64,000 nt of DNA from the NCBI GenBank assembly GCA_963971425.1, contig OZ020521.1:26676012-26740011 (forward strand), given 5' to 3'. This document shows, one piece after another, positions 1 to 12,835 of the stretch. The position numbers and the translations under genes are program-made. The stretch's first letter is position 1. Each line of letters opens with the position of its first letter. Below the pieces are notes generated by a model. That model did no database searches. It saw only the letters and a list, made by a program, of their open reading frames with translations, and was not told the origin of the DNA. Source of the stretch: Bryoerythrophyllum caledonicum. Its lineage: Eukaryota > Streptophyta > Bryopsida > Pottiales > Pottiaceae.

Positions 1-1800
1 GGGTTCTCCATCCTCCAAGGAGTGGGGCGTGAAGGTCTACAAAAGAAAACAAAACCTCACAGGTAAATTTTACCGGGAAGAAACCGGTTGACCTCCCGTC
101 TTCAACCCTGGAGTCTTTGGTGGAGTCTTTTGTGGCTATACTAATAAGCTTAAGGAAACTCTGCGTGTATCTATAGATACACCCAACCTTCCGGTGGGTA
201 TCCTCACTCCACCGGTGGACCTCACGGTTGAGACATCCGACCTTCCGGTGGATACTCTTGACTATATGGGTACTTCCAGCCATAGTATCAATTTCTATGA
301 GTATCAATCGAAAGAGTCTTCCGGTTGAGCCTTTGTTATATGTTATGTTTTATTGTTGATTTATCCCACCGGTTGGTAGAATGTTGTTTTAAGTTACAAG
401 ATTTAAACACTAAGGTGAGAGTAGTGATGTCGATGGGGCCCATTGCGCACCCGGTCATTACCACTTGAGTGGTTTCTCCGGCTACTTACTTTTGTTAGAG
501 AAAGATTCTCCGGTCTCGGGATCGGGAGTCTTCCGGTTTACCGGTCTATCGGTAATCCGCCGGTGACTAAGCTACCCTTGATTTTAGGATCTAGATGCCA
601 TTTTGTCTTTTAATGGATCCACTTTTGGAGGGTAGCTATTGACCCTAGTGCACTCTCTAGATGCCATTTCTACCTATTGGGGATGTAGTTTGGAGGATAG
701 CTATTGACTTTAGGACACGCTCTAGATGCCATTTCCACCTTTTGAGGATCTAATTTTGAAGGGTAGCTAGTAGCTTTTGTGTACTTAAAGAGCCTTGGGC
801 TATTATGTTAAGTACTCTTCTCTTTGTTGATGTGCTCGTGTCTTGCCTTCATTGCTTGTGTCTAGAGTCTTTGTTGAGCTTGTATAAGTAGACCATGAGA
901 AAGTTGATTCCTCCTAGTGAGTCCTTGCTAGGTGTGCAAGGTTGTGACTTATTGTGTGCTATGTGATTAACTGTGAGTAGAGACATCCCGGAGGTGTAAA
1001 ATATCCAGGTTGGATAGGTAGAGTGAGATCTGAGATATATGCTCCAAACCCTACATCGGTGGAACCGAGAAGAGTTGCTTTATCAAAAGGGATCCGGGAA
1101 GCCCTTGACTATACATGACAACCTCCTTTAAGTGGAAAGTTTTTGGATTGGTGGGGAGGAGGGGTGATATCCCCCCTCTTGGTACACCGGGAGAGAGTCT
1201 GGCTAAGCATGAGTCCGGAGAATTCCGGGGTTTCTAGCCTTGTAGTGGACGAGTTCCGACAATCCCCGTGGAAGGTTGTCTTGCTCATATGATTTGCTTA
1301 GTACTAACTTGTTGTAAGTCTTGTATCTTCTTGGTTTCATTCATTGGGAGTGGTTGTAGTTGGAACCCGGACTTGCGTGACCGGTTTATTGGGACAAGTT
1401 TCCGGTAGATTGTGAAGGCCGGTAAACTAGCTACAACCTTTTAAATTCTTTCAAGGTGTAGAGTTTGATTGTGGATATTGTGGCCTCTGGACTGCGAGAA
1501 CGAAGAGCAATGACTTTCCGGGCACTGAAAAAATTTACCGGAAAGCTACTTTGACGCTCGACAGAGTTTAAACCATACACTTGTGGTTACTTGTTACCGG
1601 TTACTAAGGTACCGGAGAAGCCAGCCTCCGGGATGTGTTGAGGTGTTAAGTGTAAATTGTTGTTAAGATTTAAAAAGTTTGATGCACGATAAAAATCCCT
1701 GGAAACGATCTGGTAAGGTGGGCTCGCTTAAGGGTAATTTCGGTTAACTTTGAGAATTACGAACTACTAGACTACGACAATTGCCTACGCCGAACATCAA
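1..1800. repeat. ACCGGT-rich non-coding repeat region
   Basis: No credible open reading frame is seen. The hexamer ACCGGT and relatives (CCGGTGG, CCGGTTG) recur many times, for example near 82, 212, 369, 538, 1379 and 1595. The stretch contains a three-unit tandem repeat, listed separately. It lies on the downstream side of the minus-strand gag-protease fragment at 1813-2640, so it could be untranslated or LTR sequence of the same retroelement. No LTR ends, primer-binding site or polypurine tract were recognised. Confidence 0.4.
591..785. repeat. Tandem repeat, three units of about 65 bp
   Basis: Three head-to-tail units begin with CTAGATGCCATTT at about 591, 657 and 722. Each later carries GGGTAGCTA or GGATAGCTATTGA. 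The units differ by scattered substitutions, so the array is not recent. Confidence 0.75.
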
Positions 1801-1812
1801 TTTCAACGAATG

Positions 1813-2640
1813 TCAGGTGTTGCCAATGGCCTTCTTTGTGCATCTAATTGTTGTAACAATTATAAATGGGCAAGGCTCAAGGTTCGAAGCACCTAGACCC
1901 AAATCTTGGGCTAATTGCTTGCTAATCATCACTAACTGAACCTCGGAGTCCAACATAATACGTAAGGGAGTAGCTCGAGTGGAATTGCCGTTTCTACGGC
2001 CAACCACCATGATTCCATTGTCAATCACCAAACGTACCACCCTTGTAGAAATATTGTGTCGCTCGCGTGCCAACCGGGCCGCAACGTCAATCAAATATGC
2101 TACTCTAAAAATCAAGGAGTGATCCTTGGAGTACCGTCCTATAGGTGTGAAAATCGCATTGGCCTCAAACTCAAAAATAGCATCCGCCGCCGACTTGGCC
2201 CACAATGCCACCAAATCCTCCTCGGTGGATCGAGCCATCACTGCCCGCAACATCTCCAACAATGGCATTGGCACCTTGCCCGCCTAACATACTACCTGCC
2301 AAGTAGAATACACAAGATGGTTGAAAATCCGGTGTCAAGAACTCCACACCAACAAACACCGGCAATTGCAATACCTTATACATCAAGGTTTGTGCGGCAT
2401 CTCCACGGGTGGATGAAATCTGTTCAATCAGGGACACAATGGGAGCGGCATGAGAAATTGTCGCTTCTATGATGCTCAACGAAAGAGGTAGCCAGGACTG
2501 ACCAATGTAGTCCAGCCAACCCATGTGGTGTGGACGGACACTACTACCTGGCAGAGAGAAAGAAGGTGCCACCGCCTCTGCAGTAGTCTGAGCACGAGTT
2601 GCAACTACTGCCACCACCTTTCCTGAAGCGCCATACAAGT
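1813..2640 (-). pseudogene. Degraded LTR-retrotransposon gag-protease fragment
   Basis: Two overlapping minus-strand frames (2171-2638 and 1813-2274) look like one retroelement polyprotein broken by a frameshift. The downstream part reads VRLVIDNGIMVVGRRNG, then LDSEVQLVMISKQLAQDLGL. This resembles the pepsin-like protease of plant gypsy-type elements, whose active site is normally D-S/T-G-A. Here the motif is D-S-E-V, so the catalytic glycine is lost. The upstream part is probably gag-derived. No reverse transcriptase or integrase follows, so this is a dead fragment. Family placement is inferred from the protease motif alone. Confidence 0.5.
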
Positions 2641-3862
2641 AGCAATCTAGGGCTGAAGATGGGCCTCATCCCTAATCGGAGGTTGTGTGTCTGTCGCTAG
2701 CCCCAATCTTTTCTACCTTTAGAATTACAAAAATTTCTCATAATTCTAATAAAATGCTTTTCATATCTGCCGCATTAAAAATAATGAACATTTATGTACC
2801 CAAATTGATCCATCCGCCACTTTACTTTCCATTAATCAAATAGTCTTTCTAACATTCTAATTTTTTTTTATAGATTCAACATGCCAAAATCACGGAAGAC
2901 TATCGACGTCCAGAATCCTCCGCCTAGGCCTATTTCATTTCAAGACATTACATGGGATCATGCTAGTAGACAAGGATGGGGCAATGCAAGTGCAATTGTA
3001 CATTCATACATTCCTTTATTTGGTTGAAAATGCAGTGAAGATCCTTCAATTGCGCAATTTCCAACTCGTCCGCGCCACGGCTCAGTTTTAATTCCCTAAC
3101 CACATTGGCAAAATTGGGATGGCGCGGTAGTGCGTCAAGGCATGCCGCATCCAATTCTCCGACTCCTTCCTTCTTTGCCCTGAGGTGAGTGACATACTTC
3201 TTCCCCATTGCTATGACAATAAAAGGTTTTTTCTATGCATTACGGTCAACGATGGCCGCCATCTCTACTCGTGCCCATAATACCTCCTCCGCCTTCGTCC
3301 ACGCTTTGAATTTTTTCCAAAACTCCTTCCGTTGTCTCTCGAACGGCTTTGTTAAAAATATTGCATTTCAACAGCGGGAGTTGATGTTGCAAAGTTGTTC
3401 TGCCTTCCGTGGACGACCAAGTGTTTACATTGTGAGCTCCATGCATGATGCGATGGCGATGACAAAGGTGATCATTTAAGTGTCTCTGATTCTTCCACGA
3501 ACCCTAGCCACAAAGAAGCCATGGCATCGCAAGGTTGAGAACGGCAAGTGTTAAGCCGGATAACTTCATCCCGCGGAATGAAAAAAACCACACATAAGAA
3601 AGAGTGAATTAAGAATCTTACATCTTCAAACCTCTTTAAGCACTATTAGACCTAATCACTACACTACGAAGAATGAAAGAGAGTATCCTAAAATACCAAT
3701 ATCCGTCATGATGTTAAAATACACAAAATACAACATTATATAATAGAAAATTGAAGCAATACTTGTTTGGACCTCTAAAAAAAGCATAAAGTTGTGCCAT
3801 TAAAATCTTAAGTCATACTAAATGGAATGATTGAAATATGTCTCATATCCTAAATTGTAATC
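2641..3862. other. No supported gene
   Basis: AT-rich sequence with short ORFs on both strands (for example 2963-3208 minus and 3189-3479 plus). None carries a recognisable domain or a conserved splice context. A short plus-strand frame begins MPKSRKTIDVQNPPPRP at about 2881 and soon ends. These may be transposon remnants. Confidence 0.4.
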
Positions 3863-4014
3863 GATCACTTATTGAAAAAGAAGGACTTCGGTTCCAAAGG
3901 GAGGGCCGGTGTGAAAAAAATGTCTGTATATTCCACCACTAAGTCCATGTCCACCGAACATGGTTTAGTAGTACGGAACTACTCTCTCCTCTTGAGGATA
4001 GACCACTTATTGAA
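3863..4014 (-). mobile_element. 5'-truncated LINE 3' end with target-site duplication
   Basis: A 124-bp insert (3877-4000) in minus orientation matches the 3' untranslated end of the large LINE at about 59056-59203. Both share the GTAGTTCC-TACTACTAA block, the CCATG hairpin, GGACTTAGTGGTGGAAT and the CTTCTTT-rich tail. It is flanked by direct repeats GAYCACTTATTGAA (3863-3876 and 4001-4014, one mismatch), which are the expected target-site duplication. The copy is strongly 5'-truncated, typical of target-primed reverse transcription, and independently defines the 3' end of the LINE family. Confidence 0.85.
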
Positions 4015-4458
4015 GAAACTAATGTATCACTCTAGAAACTTGAAACTATAAAACTCAATCCCTAGTTTTCAATGACAACATACCTAAGCACAAAAGATGA
4101 GCTTGAAGGATCAATCTATGTGGAATGGAAACCATGAATGAAAATAATATATTTAATATTCGTGTCAGATGGACACAAAAGATAGCACTTGAGAACACTT
4201 GGAGAGGTACAGAACAAACCCTACACGTGCTCCTATACACACAAGTTTCACAAGAGGCAATACCCATCACGGGTATTTCATAGATAAATATGTCACAACG
4301 GGCAAGAGGAGTGCATGGGCTAGGGCACATGTCAGGAGGGGGGGAGGGTTTGTGTGCCAGTTGGTTGGGGTGTCATCACTCGGCTGGATTCATCCCACGA
4401 GCAATTGCCCCTTTCATCCCATGAGGAAGAACGAGGGGGTCGGTTTGCCCTGGGCAAC

Positions 4459-4557
4459 AAACCACGGGTGGAGTAAATACCGGGGGGAATAAACCGCGGG
4501 TGTAGGTAAATACCGGGGGGGGGGGTAAACCGCGGGTGTAGGTAAATGCGGGGAAAG
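4459..4557. repeat. Minisatellite, three units of about 32-36 bp
   Basis: Units built from AAACCGCGGGTGTAGGTAAA and a run of G occur three times in tandem (from about 4459, 4491 and 4527). The G-run varies from 4 to 11 bases. The flanking sequence 4015-4458 and 4558-4857 holds only short ORFs without recognisable domains. Confidence 0.75.
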
Positions 4558-4857
4558 TATAGAGCTGGTCTACAGCTTGCTGCAAATCGCCGCCCTACTA
4601 GCGTGACCTCTTCGAAGTTCCAACCCTCACTCTTTTCAACTTTTCCTCTCCAAGCAGAGCTCCTTCCTCCTTTCGCCTCGTTGCTCTTCAATAGTGAAGT
4701 ATAACCACCGCACGGCCATAGGGTGCCCGACTAAAATTTATACTAGAGTAATATATATTTTATATTTTTATTATATTTTAGATTTTGATATTAATAAATT
4801 CCAAATTAAATAAATTATCGTGCAAATGATTTTTAAAAATATATAAAATTTAAGATA

Positions 4858-5830
4858 TTAACCTTTGAAGGACCAAATGCTAAGAATAGGCTTTTTCAAA
4901 GTTCATTCTCGTTCCTATGGTATCAATTTAAAACATTCTTCTTTGAAATTTTTATTGCAAATAGGAATTACTTTTATTTCACTAGGAGAACATTTTATTT
5001 CCAAAATCGGACACTTAATGAAAAAGTGTAGGGTTTTAAAATTCAAATGCGGAGAGTGGGCAAGTCACGCACTTCCAAAAACTTTTGCTAGGACACTCTA
5101 TTGAATGTGAGATTTTCAATACTAGCAAATAATACTATTTCCTATCATATTGTCAAAAAAAATCTTATCTTTAGTGAAAAATAGCATATTAAAGCAAGTC
5201 AAACATTTTCACACATGGTTGGGCAAGGAACCAAAATATCTTCTTCCTTTCCACATAAAACTTAGAAATCTTCATATTTTCTACATTTTAATTTTACCAC
5301 CCCATTATGTAGTGTAAACCTCTTATTAACCATTCGGATTTCCATTCTTAAACATTTTAAGTTCACAAAAAAATAAAACGTGAATTGACAATTTTCGAAC
5401 CTCCACTCCTTGCATAATTTTTGAATATATTACACCCTTCTTTACCCCTAAAAATTGGTGTACAAGGAACTATTATCATGCTTAACATGATGGTAATGAC
5501 TTTTGACCTTGTGTAGTACAAAATTTGGACACCAAGTGAAGTCAAAGCATGTTGATCCATTAAACGTAAAGGGAAGAAAATGAATCCTTTTTTCTACTTC
5601 AAAACACTATAATCTTTCACTCCGTACAGTGAAAGTTTGTGAAAATTTGTGAGTATATTATTTAATGAGTCTTAATTGAGATCCTACGGTTAAAACTAGA
5701 AATAATAGTTTTTGTTTCCTTCCTTAGTCATTGCACCGAAATGAGCAATTTTGAAGTGTTTTTGGTGTGAAATTGTCAAAGTTATTAAGGCGTTGAATTG
5801 TTAGGAACTTTTGAAAAATACTTCATTTAA
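4858..5830. repeat. Dispersed repeat family R1, copy A (MITE-like)
   Basis: This stretch aligns over several hundred bases with 20205-21138. Shared blocks include AAGTCAAACATTTTCACACA, TTCACAAAAAAATAAAACGTG, AACCTCCACTCCTTGCA and CTAAAAATTGGTGT. Its left edge TTAACCTTTGAAGGAC resembles the TTAACCCCTAAAGGAC end of the better-preserved copy. No right inverted repeat was found. It has no coding capacity. A further diverged fragment, sharing TGCACYRAAATGRGCAATTT, lies at about 5860-6380. Confidence 0.65.
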
Positions 5831-6380
5831 ACTTTATTAAAATCCTCCACATCTACTTTTTTTTCCTTTTGTTAGTGTATATTATCATATTCTTCCAAGA
5901 CATGTATAGCAAAGGATATTCTTGCATCATAAAATCAAGAACATTAAACAACCTTACATAGCCTCAAATAACCTATTGAGATCTAAAACCAGATGTAAAG
6001 GACCAACACCTAATGCATGTGGCATTCCATATTAGAACACATTTTTTGTGAGAATGCCCCATGTATAAGTGATTATTTTGGAAATTTTGATGGTGTTAAT
6101 ATATTAGTTTTGTTGATGTCTCCAACCCAAGTGAGTTATGTGAATGATTGTCTAATGAATAGTACTAAAAACTCCTACTCTGGCCACCAATGTACACAAT
6201 GGTTGCATTGTTTAAGTTCACAAATTTCTATATATCTGTGAAAACATTGTTAATGAAAATTTCATCATATATGCTTACATTACTTTATATTTCAGTTTTA
6301 CTCTTTGCACTAAAATGGGCAATTTGATGAGTTTTTGGTGAGAAATAACAAGGATATGAAATTGCTTAAAATGGTATCTT

Positions 6381-7163
6381 TGGACATTTTCGCAATAGAG
6401 AGTATCTATATGAGAATTGTACTTCCACGCATCAGCAAAGAACATGTTGATTATGTTGACCAGTGATTTTTTGTTTGGCGGAAAAAGGCCAAAGAGCACC
6501 AAAACTAAAATGGAGAAAATTTTTCAAAAGGAAAAAGTCAGAAATTAAGCTTGGATGAAGCCAGAACATGGTTGTCCCATCTTGCTTGGTCGCCAAGTTG
6601 CGCCAGTTTTCTCCCACCTTGTTGCCTCAAACTAGAGTGGCACCCAAGTGGGGTATCATCATATTACTGAAATCATAATCTATGCAATGAACCATGCAGC
6701 AATCAACCACGCGGTCAACCGTGCAGTGAACTATAGAAATGCTACAGTCAACCCCGCACCCAACCGCAGTGAATCGTGTTACCTTTTTTCTTTTTTTCAT
6801 AGATTGTAATATAAAAACTACATCAAATGGTCGGACTAATGCGTTGAAAGCAAGCGCCAATTGCTAGTTTTGAACTAAAGAAGCACGTCGGGAGGCGTAT
6901 GGCAACGAAATCCATGGCGGGGCCCATAACGAAAGGCGAATGGTGCATGCCTTCTTTGTATGTGCTTGTAGGCCCTCAGGACAAAGCTTAGCTGTTCAAA
7001 CATTGAGCAACCTCCTTATCGTGCGGAGAGGAGTTGCTTCAATCAGTACACAGGTATTTTAACAAATCTCATCAGAGGCACCTTCACTTTGTCTAGCTAG
7101 CTGGAGTCTTGGAATCCAAAGGTCTAAAAATCCTTAAAAATGTGAAAGACCCGTTGGATCAGT
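6381..7163. other. No supported gene
   Basis: Intergenic sequence. The only structure seen is a short run of related words around 6690-6780 (repeats of CAACC with GCAGTGAA). The short ORFs here have no recognisable similarity. Confidence 0.35.
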
Positions 7164-7973
7164 TTGTTGTCCCCAGTTGTAAGGGTCATGAACGAATACA
7201 AGGCCCTTCTATGTACCATGAAGGAGATGAGTGTTGAGCTAGAGGTGGCTAAGAAAAATCTAGACCTTGTATGTGATGTTCAAATATTGCTAGGGTTGTC
7301 TGCCTTGTTACCTCTCCTACGGTGTGTGCATTCTCTCATGCAATTGTCCCAGAGCCGGGACGTCTTTATCTGCGACTATCGCTCCAAGTGTGTGAAGCGG
7401 AGGTGCAAGCTTTCTACATTGACGATACTACGGCATTCTCCCAGGGCATTTTTGGGGATTTCTAGGCGCTGTGTGAGACCCGCCCTGATCATATAGCTAT
7501 GGGATGGCTTTCCAATGATTTGGATCTGAATTCCGAAGGCTTGGAGTTGTTACACTTTGCTCCAAAAGGGCATAGCATTGAGGTTGTCTTTGTTGATCCA
7601 ATGTCAAACATCTAGGCCTATAACCAGAGACGTCTACAACGCCATGATTGAAGATGTCAAGCATCTTCGCAAGTGTAAGTGTCCAAACCCTAGATTATTC
7701 CTTCATCTTTCAAATGTATAGTTCAATTGGTTCATTAAGGTTGCTGAATGGGTTTTGGGTTGGTCCTTGCATGCAGATGCGGCACAACAACTCTTAGCTG
7801 AACTTGGCGCTCGTTTTCCAGCGTCGTCGCTTACGGATGCATTTGCGTTCATATACCCGCAATACTGGCTAGCGGATGATGCGGAGCAAAACTTCTGTCG
7901 GCACCTTGCCACAATCAAAGAACATTACTGTCATGCTGCATCGACTAGCACGTCAAGAGCTGCGAGGAATTAG
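7164..7973 (+). pseudogene. Degraded transposon-like protein gene, family unrecognised
   Basis: Several plus-strand segments read like one decayed protein. First comes LLPLLRCVHSLMQLSQSRDV in the 7164-7496 frame. A second frame gives FYIDDTTAFSQGIFGDF, an in-frame TAG at about 7471, then ALCETRPDHIAMGWLSNDLD and LLHFAPKGHSIEVVFVDP, then another TAG. The last part (7755-7973) reads LTDAFAFIYPQYWLADDAEQ. The first TAG sits where tryptophan would fit. The style resembles repetitive transposon-associated proteins of non-seed plants, but I cannot name the family. Frameshifts and stops make an intact product impossible. Confidence 0.4.
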
Positions 7974-10714
7974 ACGAAAAATGTGTCGGAGTATGTAACC
8001 AATTTTGCACCTTAACTTTTTATGTTTACTACTGCTTTGTTCCTATTCTTCGGCTTCCTACGTTACGTTGCTTTGATGCTTTCACATTGTTAAAAAATTG
8101 CACATTTTTTCTCACAAAGATAGTATGAATCAATCTCTACTTCAAAAATTAATTTCTACTTCAAAACTTCTACTTTGACAATCTGAATCTATCTCTACTC
8201 CAAAAATTTCAGAATTGATCTTTTTCTTAATCTTTCAAATACATTTCTCGTATATCTCTCAATTGATATCTATTGAAAAAATTTCAGCTCTTCACGTTAG
8301 AAATTTCAGCTTTGGTGACATTCTGGTATTCCGATCTTTTGCATGCATGTTCGTTTTTATTGACTTCAAAGGTTTTACTTGCATAAGTAGGATGTTTCTG
8401 CTTCGGTGGTTTGATCGCTTGGTTTTCAAGAGTTTTCTTGCATGAATTGCAGCTTTGTTTGATATCTAGATTTCAATTGATTTTTCACTAGTCTGATTTT
8501 TTGAAATGCAAGATTCTCGTTGCAGTTTTGATTGGTTTGGTCAAGGTTTTCCTGGCATTAGCGACTGAAGTTAAAAATTTGGTTCTGAAGAAGAGCTCTG
8601 GAGCTTCTTGTTGTCTTCATGTGCTTTTTGTTCCTTTTTCTTTTGTTGCCATGAACTTGTTGTTCTGCAAATAGTACAGTCTAACTCTGTCGTGTTGGTG
8701 GGTTGATGGAATTTTCTTCAACTGCTCTGATTTCTTTTGTTTCTTATGATTTTCGTGCAGTGAACTCTTCTGCAAGCCTTACCACATCTTGGTTCCTGTT
8801 GCACGAGTATTGCACAAACTGTTACATGAGTCCATCTTTACTATTCTGTATTCTTGAGTCTAATATTTGGAAATTTGAGTCCAATGTTGGAATTGTTGTG
8901 TTCTGTATACTGTGAAGAATATCCATTGAGGCAAGAGATGGGAAACCCAATGAACCACTGATCCAGACGGACTTGCAATCCTTGGTTTCGAACCACTCTT
9001 GTGCGCTACGAAGTTGGCAACACAAATGCCAATGTTCAAGTTGACAATGGATAGCAATGCCGAGGTTGCAATGACAGGGGACATTTAACACCCTCTCATT
9101 GATGAAGAACAAATTGCGAAATCGCTTATCAACGCATCTCCCGACAGGTGTTGCAATGCATGCACAATTATTTTATACGTTGGAGGACTTCCCTTGTGAT
9201 GTTGCGTACGACCATTGGAAGGGTAGCTGACGGAGGGAGGACTTGGCGTAGCGTCGAGAAGGTTTCTAAACCGTGACCTCCAGCGTTTGTATTTGTTTGG
9301 TCAATGATGAATCTTCACATATCCAGTGTCTGCAGGGATCTATGTTGGGCGCATGTTTCTCAAAACTTTGAGCTTCTCTTACTGCGTGTCAATTTATGTT
9401 CTATCTACATGTTTAGAAGTCTTAGGTGTTGTTTGATTTCATGAGAGTCTCAGGTTTAGGGGTCTTTGCTGATCCATCTTTGCGGATTTCATGAGTCTTA
9501 GGTTTTGATGTCTTTGCTGATCCATCTTTGATCTTTACTTGATCTTTGTTGATCCATCTTTGCGGATTTTATGAGATTCTTGTGTGTTACGGTTCGGTGG
9601 AAGATTTTGAGGGGTTTGAGGTTTAGGGATGCCGATGCCTGTTTAATCAACGGCTTGTCGCCATATTTGTTAGCTTAGCACTTACATTTGGAATACTGTA
9701 GCCAGAACTGTGTTCATTAGTGCCAATAATTTTTTGTTGAAACGCCAAATTGATCTAGTGGCCCAAAACACGGTCACAAAACTTGTATTTTCTCCCATTT
9801 ATTTCTCCATAAAGCCTCTTACTCTCACCTCAAATATTGACAAGGAAGCCATTGTTTTAACTAAATGCACAGGCTTGGTGCCGCTTGGGCTACACTGCCA
9901 AATTCATTAAAAAATCACTGATGTTGACCATAGAACAGTTGGATGTATAAAAAACTGAAAAATGAAATACATTGGACCGCTTCTGAATAAAGGAATACTG
10001 GATTATGTCCAGGCAACGGTGGTATTTACATTTCACATGCACAGTTGTAGGAGTGTGGCAGTTGCTTTCTTCCACCAACGTACGACGTATCATATGTACC
10101 GAAATGAAAACAAACTAATTTCTTTGGGAAAGGCTGCACGTTGGCAAAATGCTGTTATCTCTGTTAGCTGACATTCCTGTTCGATTGTCGTGAGTTGTAT
10201 GGTTCAACGAATCTCGAATCTAGCGAACAAGCCACCCTTGACTTTTATCATTGTTTTCATGTATTTCCGCTGCTCGTGCCACAATCCAAGTTGAAATTAA
10301 CACGGACCTGTCTCAGTCCACAATATATAGAACTGCCATAAATGACTGCCTGCTCAAATAATGCATGAATACAAGGTCAGGAAGGGACGCAGAAAGGAAT
10401 CCTTCATATCACACCTGAGTTGCTTGATACAGTGGAGAAGGAAAATTAGATCCAGATCTCAATACAGGATGCCAAAGAATTAGGTCTACTGAGAAGCAGC
10501 TAAAAAATCTCGGCAGGGTTGAAGATGAGGAATGAGCTAGCATTGCACTAAAACTCCGAGGTAGTCTTTGAGAGGTGCTCCAGAACAACCTACCAACCCA
10601 ACCTGCTTCTTGAGCCTCACACTGAGTTAGCAGCTAAGAGAGGCCGCCACTCCCTGGAAAATGAACGCAGGCACCTAGCAGGGACATATCTACCCGGCCT
10701 CAAAAGCACAACGA
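7974..10714. other. No supported gene; includes a short tandem repeat at 9436-9575
   Basis: AT-rich intergenic sequence upstream and downstream of short unsupported ORFs. At 9436-9575 the phrase TCTTTGCTGATCCATCTTTG with GCGGATTT(C/T)ATGAG occurs three times. The part nearest 10714 is probably the 3' untranslated region of RER1, which is transcribed leftwards. No polyadenylation signal could be assigned with certainty. Confidence 0.4.
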
Positions 10715-11869
10715 CTAATCGCTGGAAGTGCTGGCCTTGTCTGAAGAAGTCTTCTTTCCACCGTACCGCTGCATTCAGTAACATTCTATCAGAAAGCTCA
10801 TTTAACTGAAAAAACACTTCCAATCGCGTGCAGTGAACACCGCAGTGACAATAAAAAATCGCGTAGCTCAGGCAACTATTCCTTCACTGAGCGCAAGACA
10901 TCAAGAGTCCCTCACACATGGAAAGCACGACTTCACACATCACCTAAGATATCAATATGCCACATAAAGCAGAAACGAAGTCTATCGGACATGTTGAACA
11001 TGACCAAAAGGAACGCATGAATCAAAATTGTCAAGGAGATGTGTATATAAGTACCTGTTTGCCCAATGAGAATGGTACATATCTATATTTGATCATATGC
11101 CGAATTTGGCGCTTCATGGTCAAAACAAAAAGAACGATCCAATACAGCAACAGTATTGGCCAAAAGACTGGCACGTCGAAAATACTGAAGAACGTCAGTG
11201 TGAATGCCACAATCAACGCTTTCGTGAATGCATACCTGCAACACAAGAACATCAACCATTCCGTCAGATCACAGAACCGCATGCTCACAGGAAATCAAAC
11301 TGGTGCCAGTAACTAATTTGCACTCCGATAAAAAAACCTACAGATATGAACTATGACACACCATCTACGTCTCCAACATGACAATAGTTCATAAGTTCAA
11401 ATAGACCCCGAAAAGGAATAAGTCAGGCTCAAAAGAGAGTCAATTTAAGACAAGATCCTGTGCTCTCAGGCGGTCGCTAAGCTCCACAATGCGGCAACGG
11501 GAAGAAAAGTGAAACGTACCAAAATTTGAACTCCGGCAGCCTACGAATGAAGGGCTTAAACTCGTCGCTGCCCTTGGTCGGCAGCGCCGGACCTTCGCTC
11601 TCCGGGTCCACTTGCGGCGACAGGAAGCCGATGAGCAAGTTGAGCAAGTAGATACCGAGCCCGTACGTGACAATGTAGAACCCCTTGACATAGTAAGCGC
11701 GCAGGCAGTAGATTGCCGCCATCACCAGCGTGCCGACCCAGCGCATGCTCGCATGCGGCGTCGACTTGTCCAGGAAATGCTGAAACCGCCGCACCATCTG
11801 GTCCCTATACTTCATCGCCGGGTTGGACGATGCCTGAAGCAACGCATCATCGCCATACATGCCATCCAT
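10715..11869 (-). CDS. RER1: RER1 ER-retrieval receptor
   Basis: Three exons on the minus strand (11520-11869, 11055-11235, 10715-10768) splice at GTACGT...CAG and GTACTT...CAG into 195 codons, or 194 aa, the usual RER1 length. The protein starts MDGMYGDD and shows the RER1 core: [56 protein letters not shown], then [15 protein letters not shown] and the tail [17 protein letters not shown]. Four membrane segments are visible. RER1 recycles in COPI vesicles and returns escaped ER membrane proteins and unassembled subunits from the cis-Golgi to the ER. The start at 11869 is the first ATG in frame, with another ATG three codons on; the frame opens further upstream only through a non-ATG codon. 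Nothing looks broken. Confidence 0.96.
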
Positions 11870-12130
11870 CCCTGAACCCCCCTCGATCCACCAGATCACT
11901 GCCAGGATCCGCTCCCGAGCTCTCTCTCGCTCTCGCTCTCACGTTGCTCACCACTCCCCAAACCAAACCCTAGGGTTTGAACTCTCGACCACGAAGACCG
12001 CACATTCTTACCGCCAATTCCACCTCAAAAGCTTGTCCGCTGCTCCGTCGGCAGCAGCATGTGAACGATACACAGCGAAGCTGAGGGGTCACTCACCGGT
12101 GGGGCGCAATCGCAACAAACAGACTTGAAA
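11870..12130 (-). promoter_or_regulatory. Probable RER1 5' leader and promoter
   Basis: The sequence just upstream of the RER1 start is GA/CT-rich (minus-strand GAGAGCGAGAGCGAGAGAG at about 11920-11940) and carries CCCTAGGGTTT at about 11968-11978, a word common in plant promoters of housekeeping genes. No TATA box was identified. The exact transcription start is unknown. Confidence 0.4.
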
Positions 12131-12835
12131 ATACCTCCAATGGCAAGCCCTCCAGGCTGACAACGTCGTTTTCTTGTTGATTTCGCAATGAGCGCACCGG
12201 GTATCTGCCATGTATCGTGACAGTATTGAGCGGGTACGTCCCAGGCCGGGAGTGTGAACTGTTGTTTAAGAGGAGTCGAAGCGAAGGTCGAGGAGGTCTT
12301 GACTGGTTGCTTCTGATGCTCCCTCGTTCTAGGGCATTCCATGGGTATTGCGATGGTATCCAGCGGGTAACTCGTATGTATGGTAACAGAACTGCCCAGG
12401 TATCCTGACGGTGTCGCACGGGTATGGCACAGGTGCACTGTTTTGGGACGAATCAAAGCGAACTTGGTTGAGGGAGGAATCAAAGCGAACTTGGTTGAGG
12501 GAAGACTTCATTCAGCAAACCCAGACCCGGACCCTCTTCAATCTGTTGGGTTGAACCTATTTGGTCACCGAGGTCCCAATCCGGGATTCCTTGGACTAGA
12601 TGGGGCTTGAAAGTCACCCCCACCGCACTTGTGTGCATTTGCTTATGGACGCTCTCCAGGCATCCGCACCGTTGAGGATCGTGTGGAGCACTGCTAAAAC
12701 ACTGGCTTTGGATTGTATGCGGGGCTGGGGAACTGTTTGGATCGTGAAACCGCACCACGACCACGGAGGACTGCCCTCCAAAGAAACCGGGTTGCACTTT
12801 CCATGCCCTTCATTTAGCATGGCGGTCCGTCGTTG
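12131..12835. other. No supported gene; short direct repeats
   Basis: Overlapping ORFs exist on both strands but none has a recognisable domain. The words GGGTA and GGTATCC recur at spacings of tens of bases between 12190 and 12430. A 27-bp direct duplication containing AATCAAAGCGAACTTGGTTG lies at about 12451-12502. The spurious minus-strand ORFs here are probably a by-product of this repeated composition. Confidence 0.4.

Noticed and set aside
4332..4691. 119-codon minus-strand ORF with PPRFIPPG repeats
   Set aside because: It is the translation of a G-rich minisatellite.
12025..12797. Minus-strand ORFs of 105-152 codons as genes
   Set aside because: They overlap in several frames, repeat the same words and have no domain.
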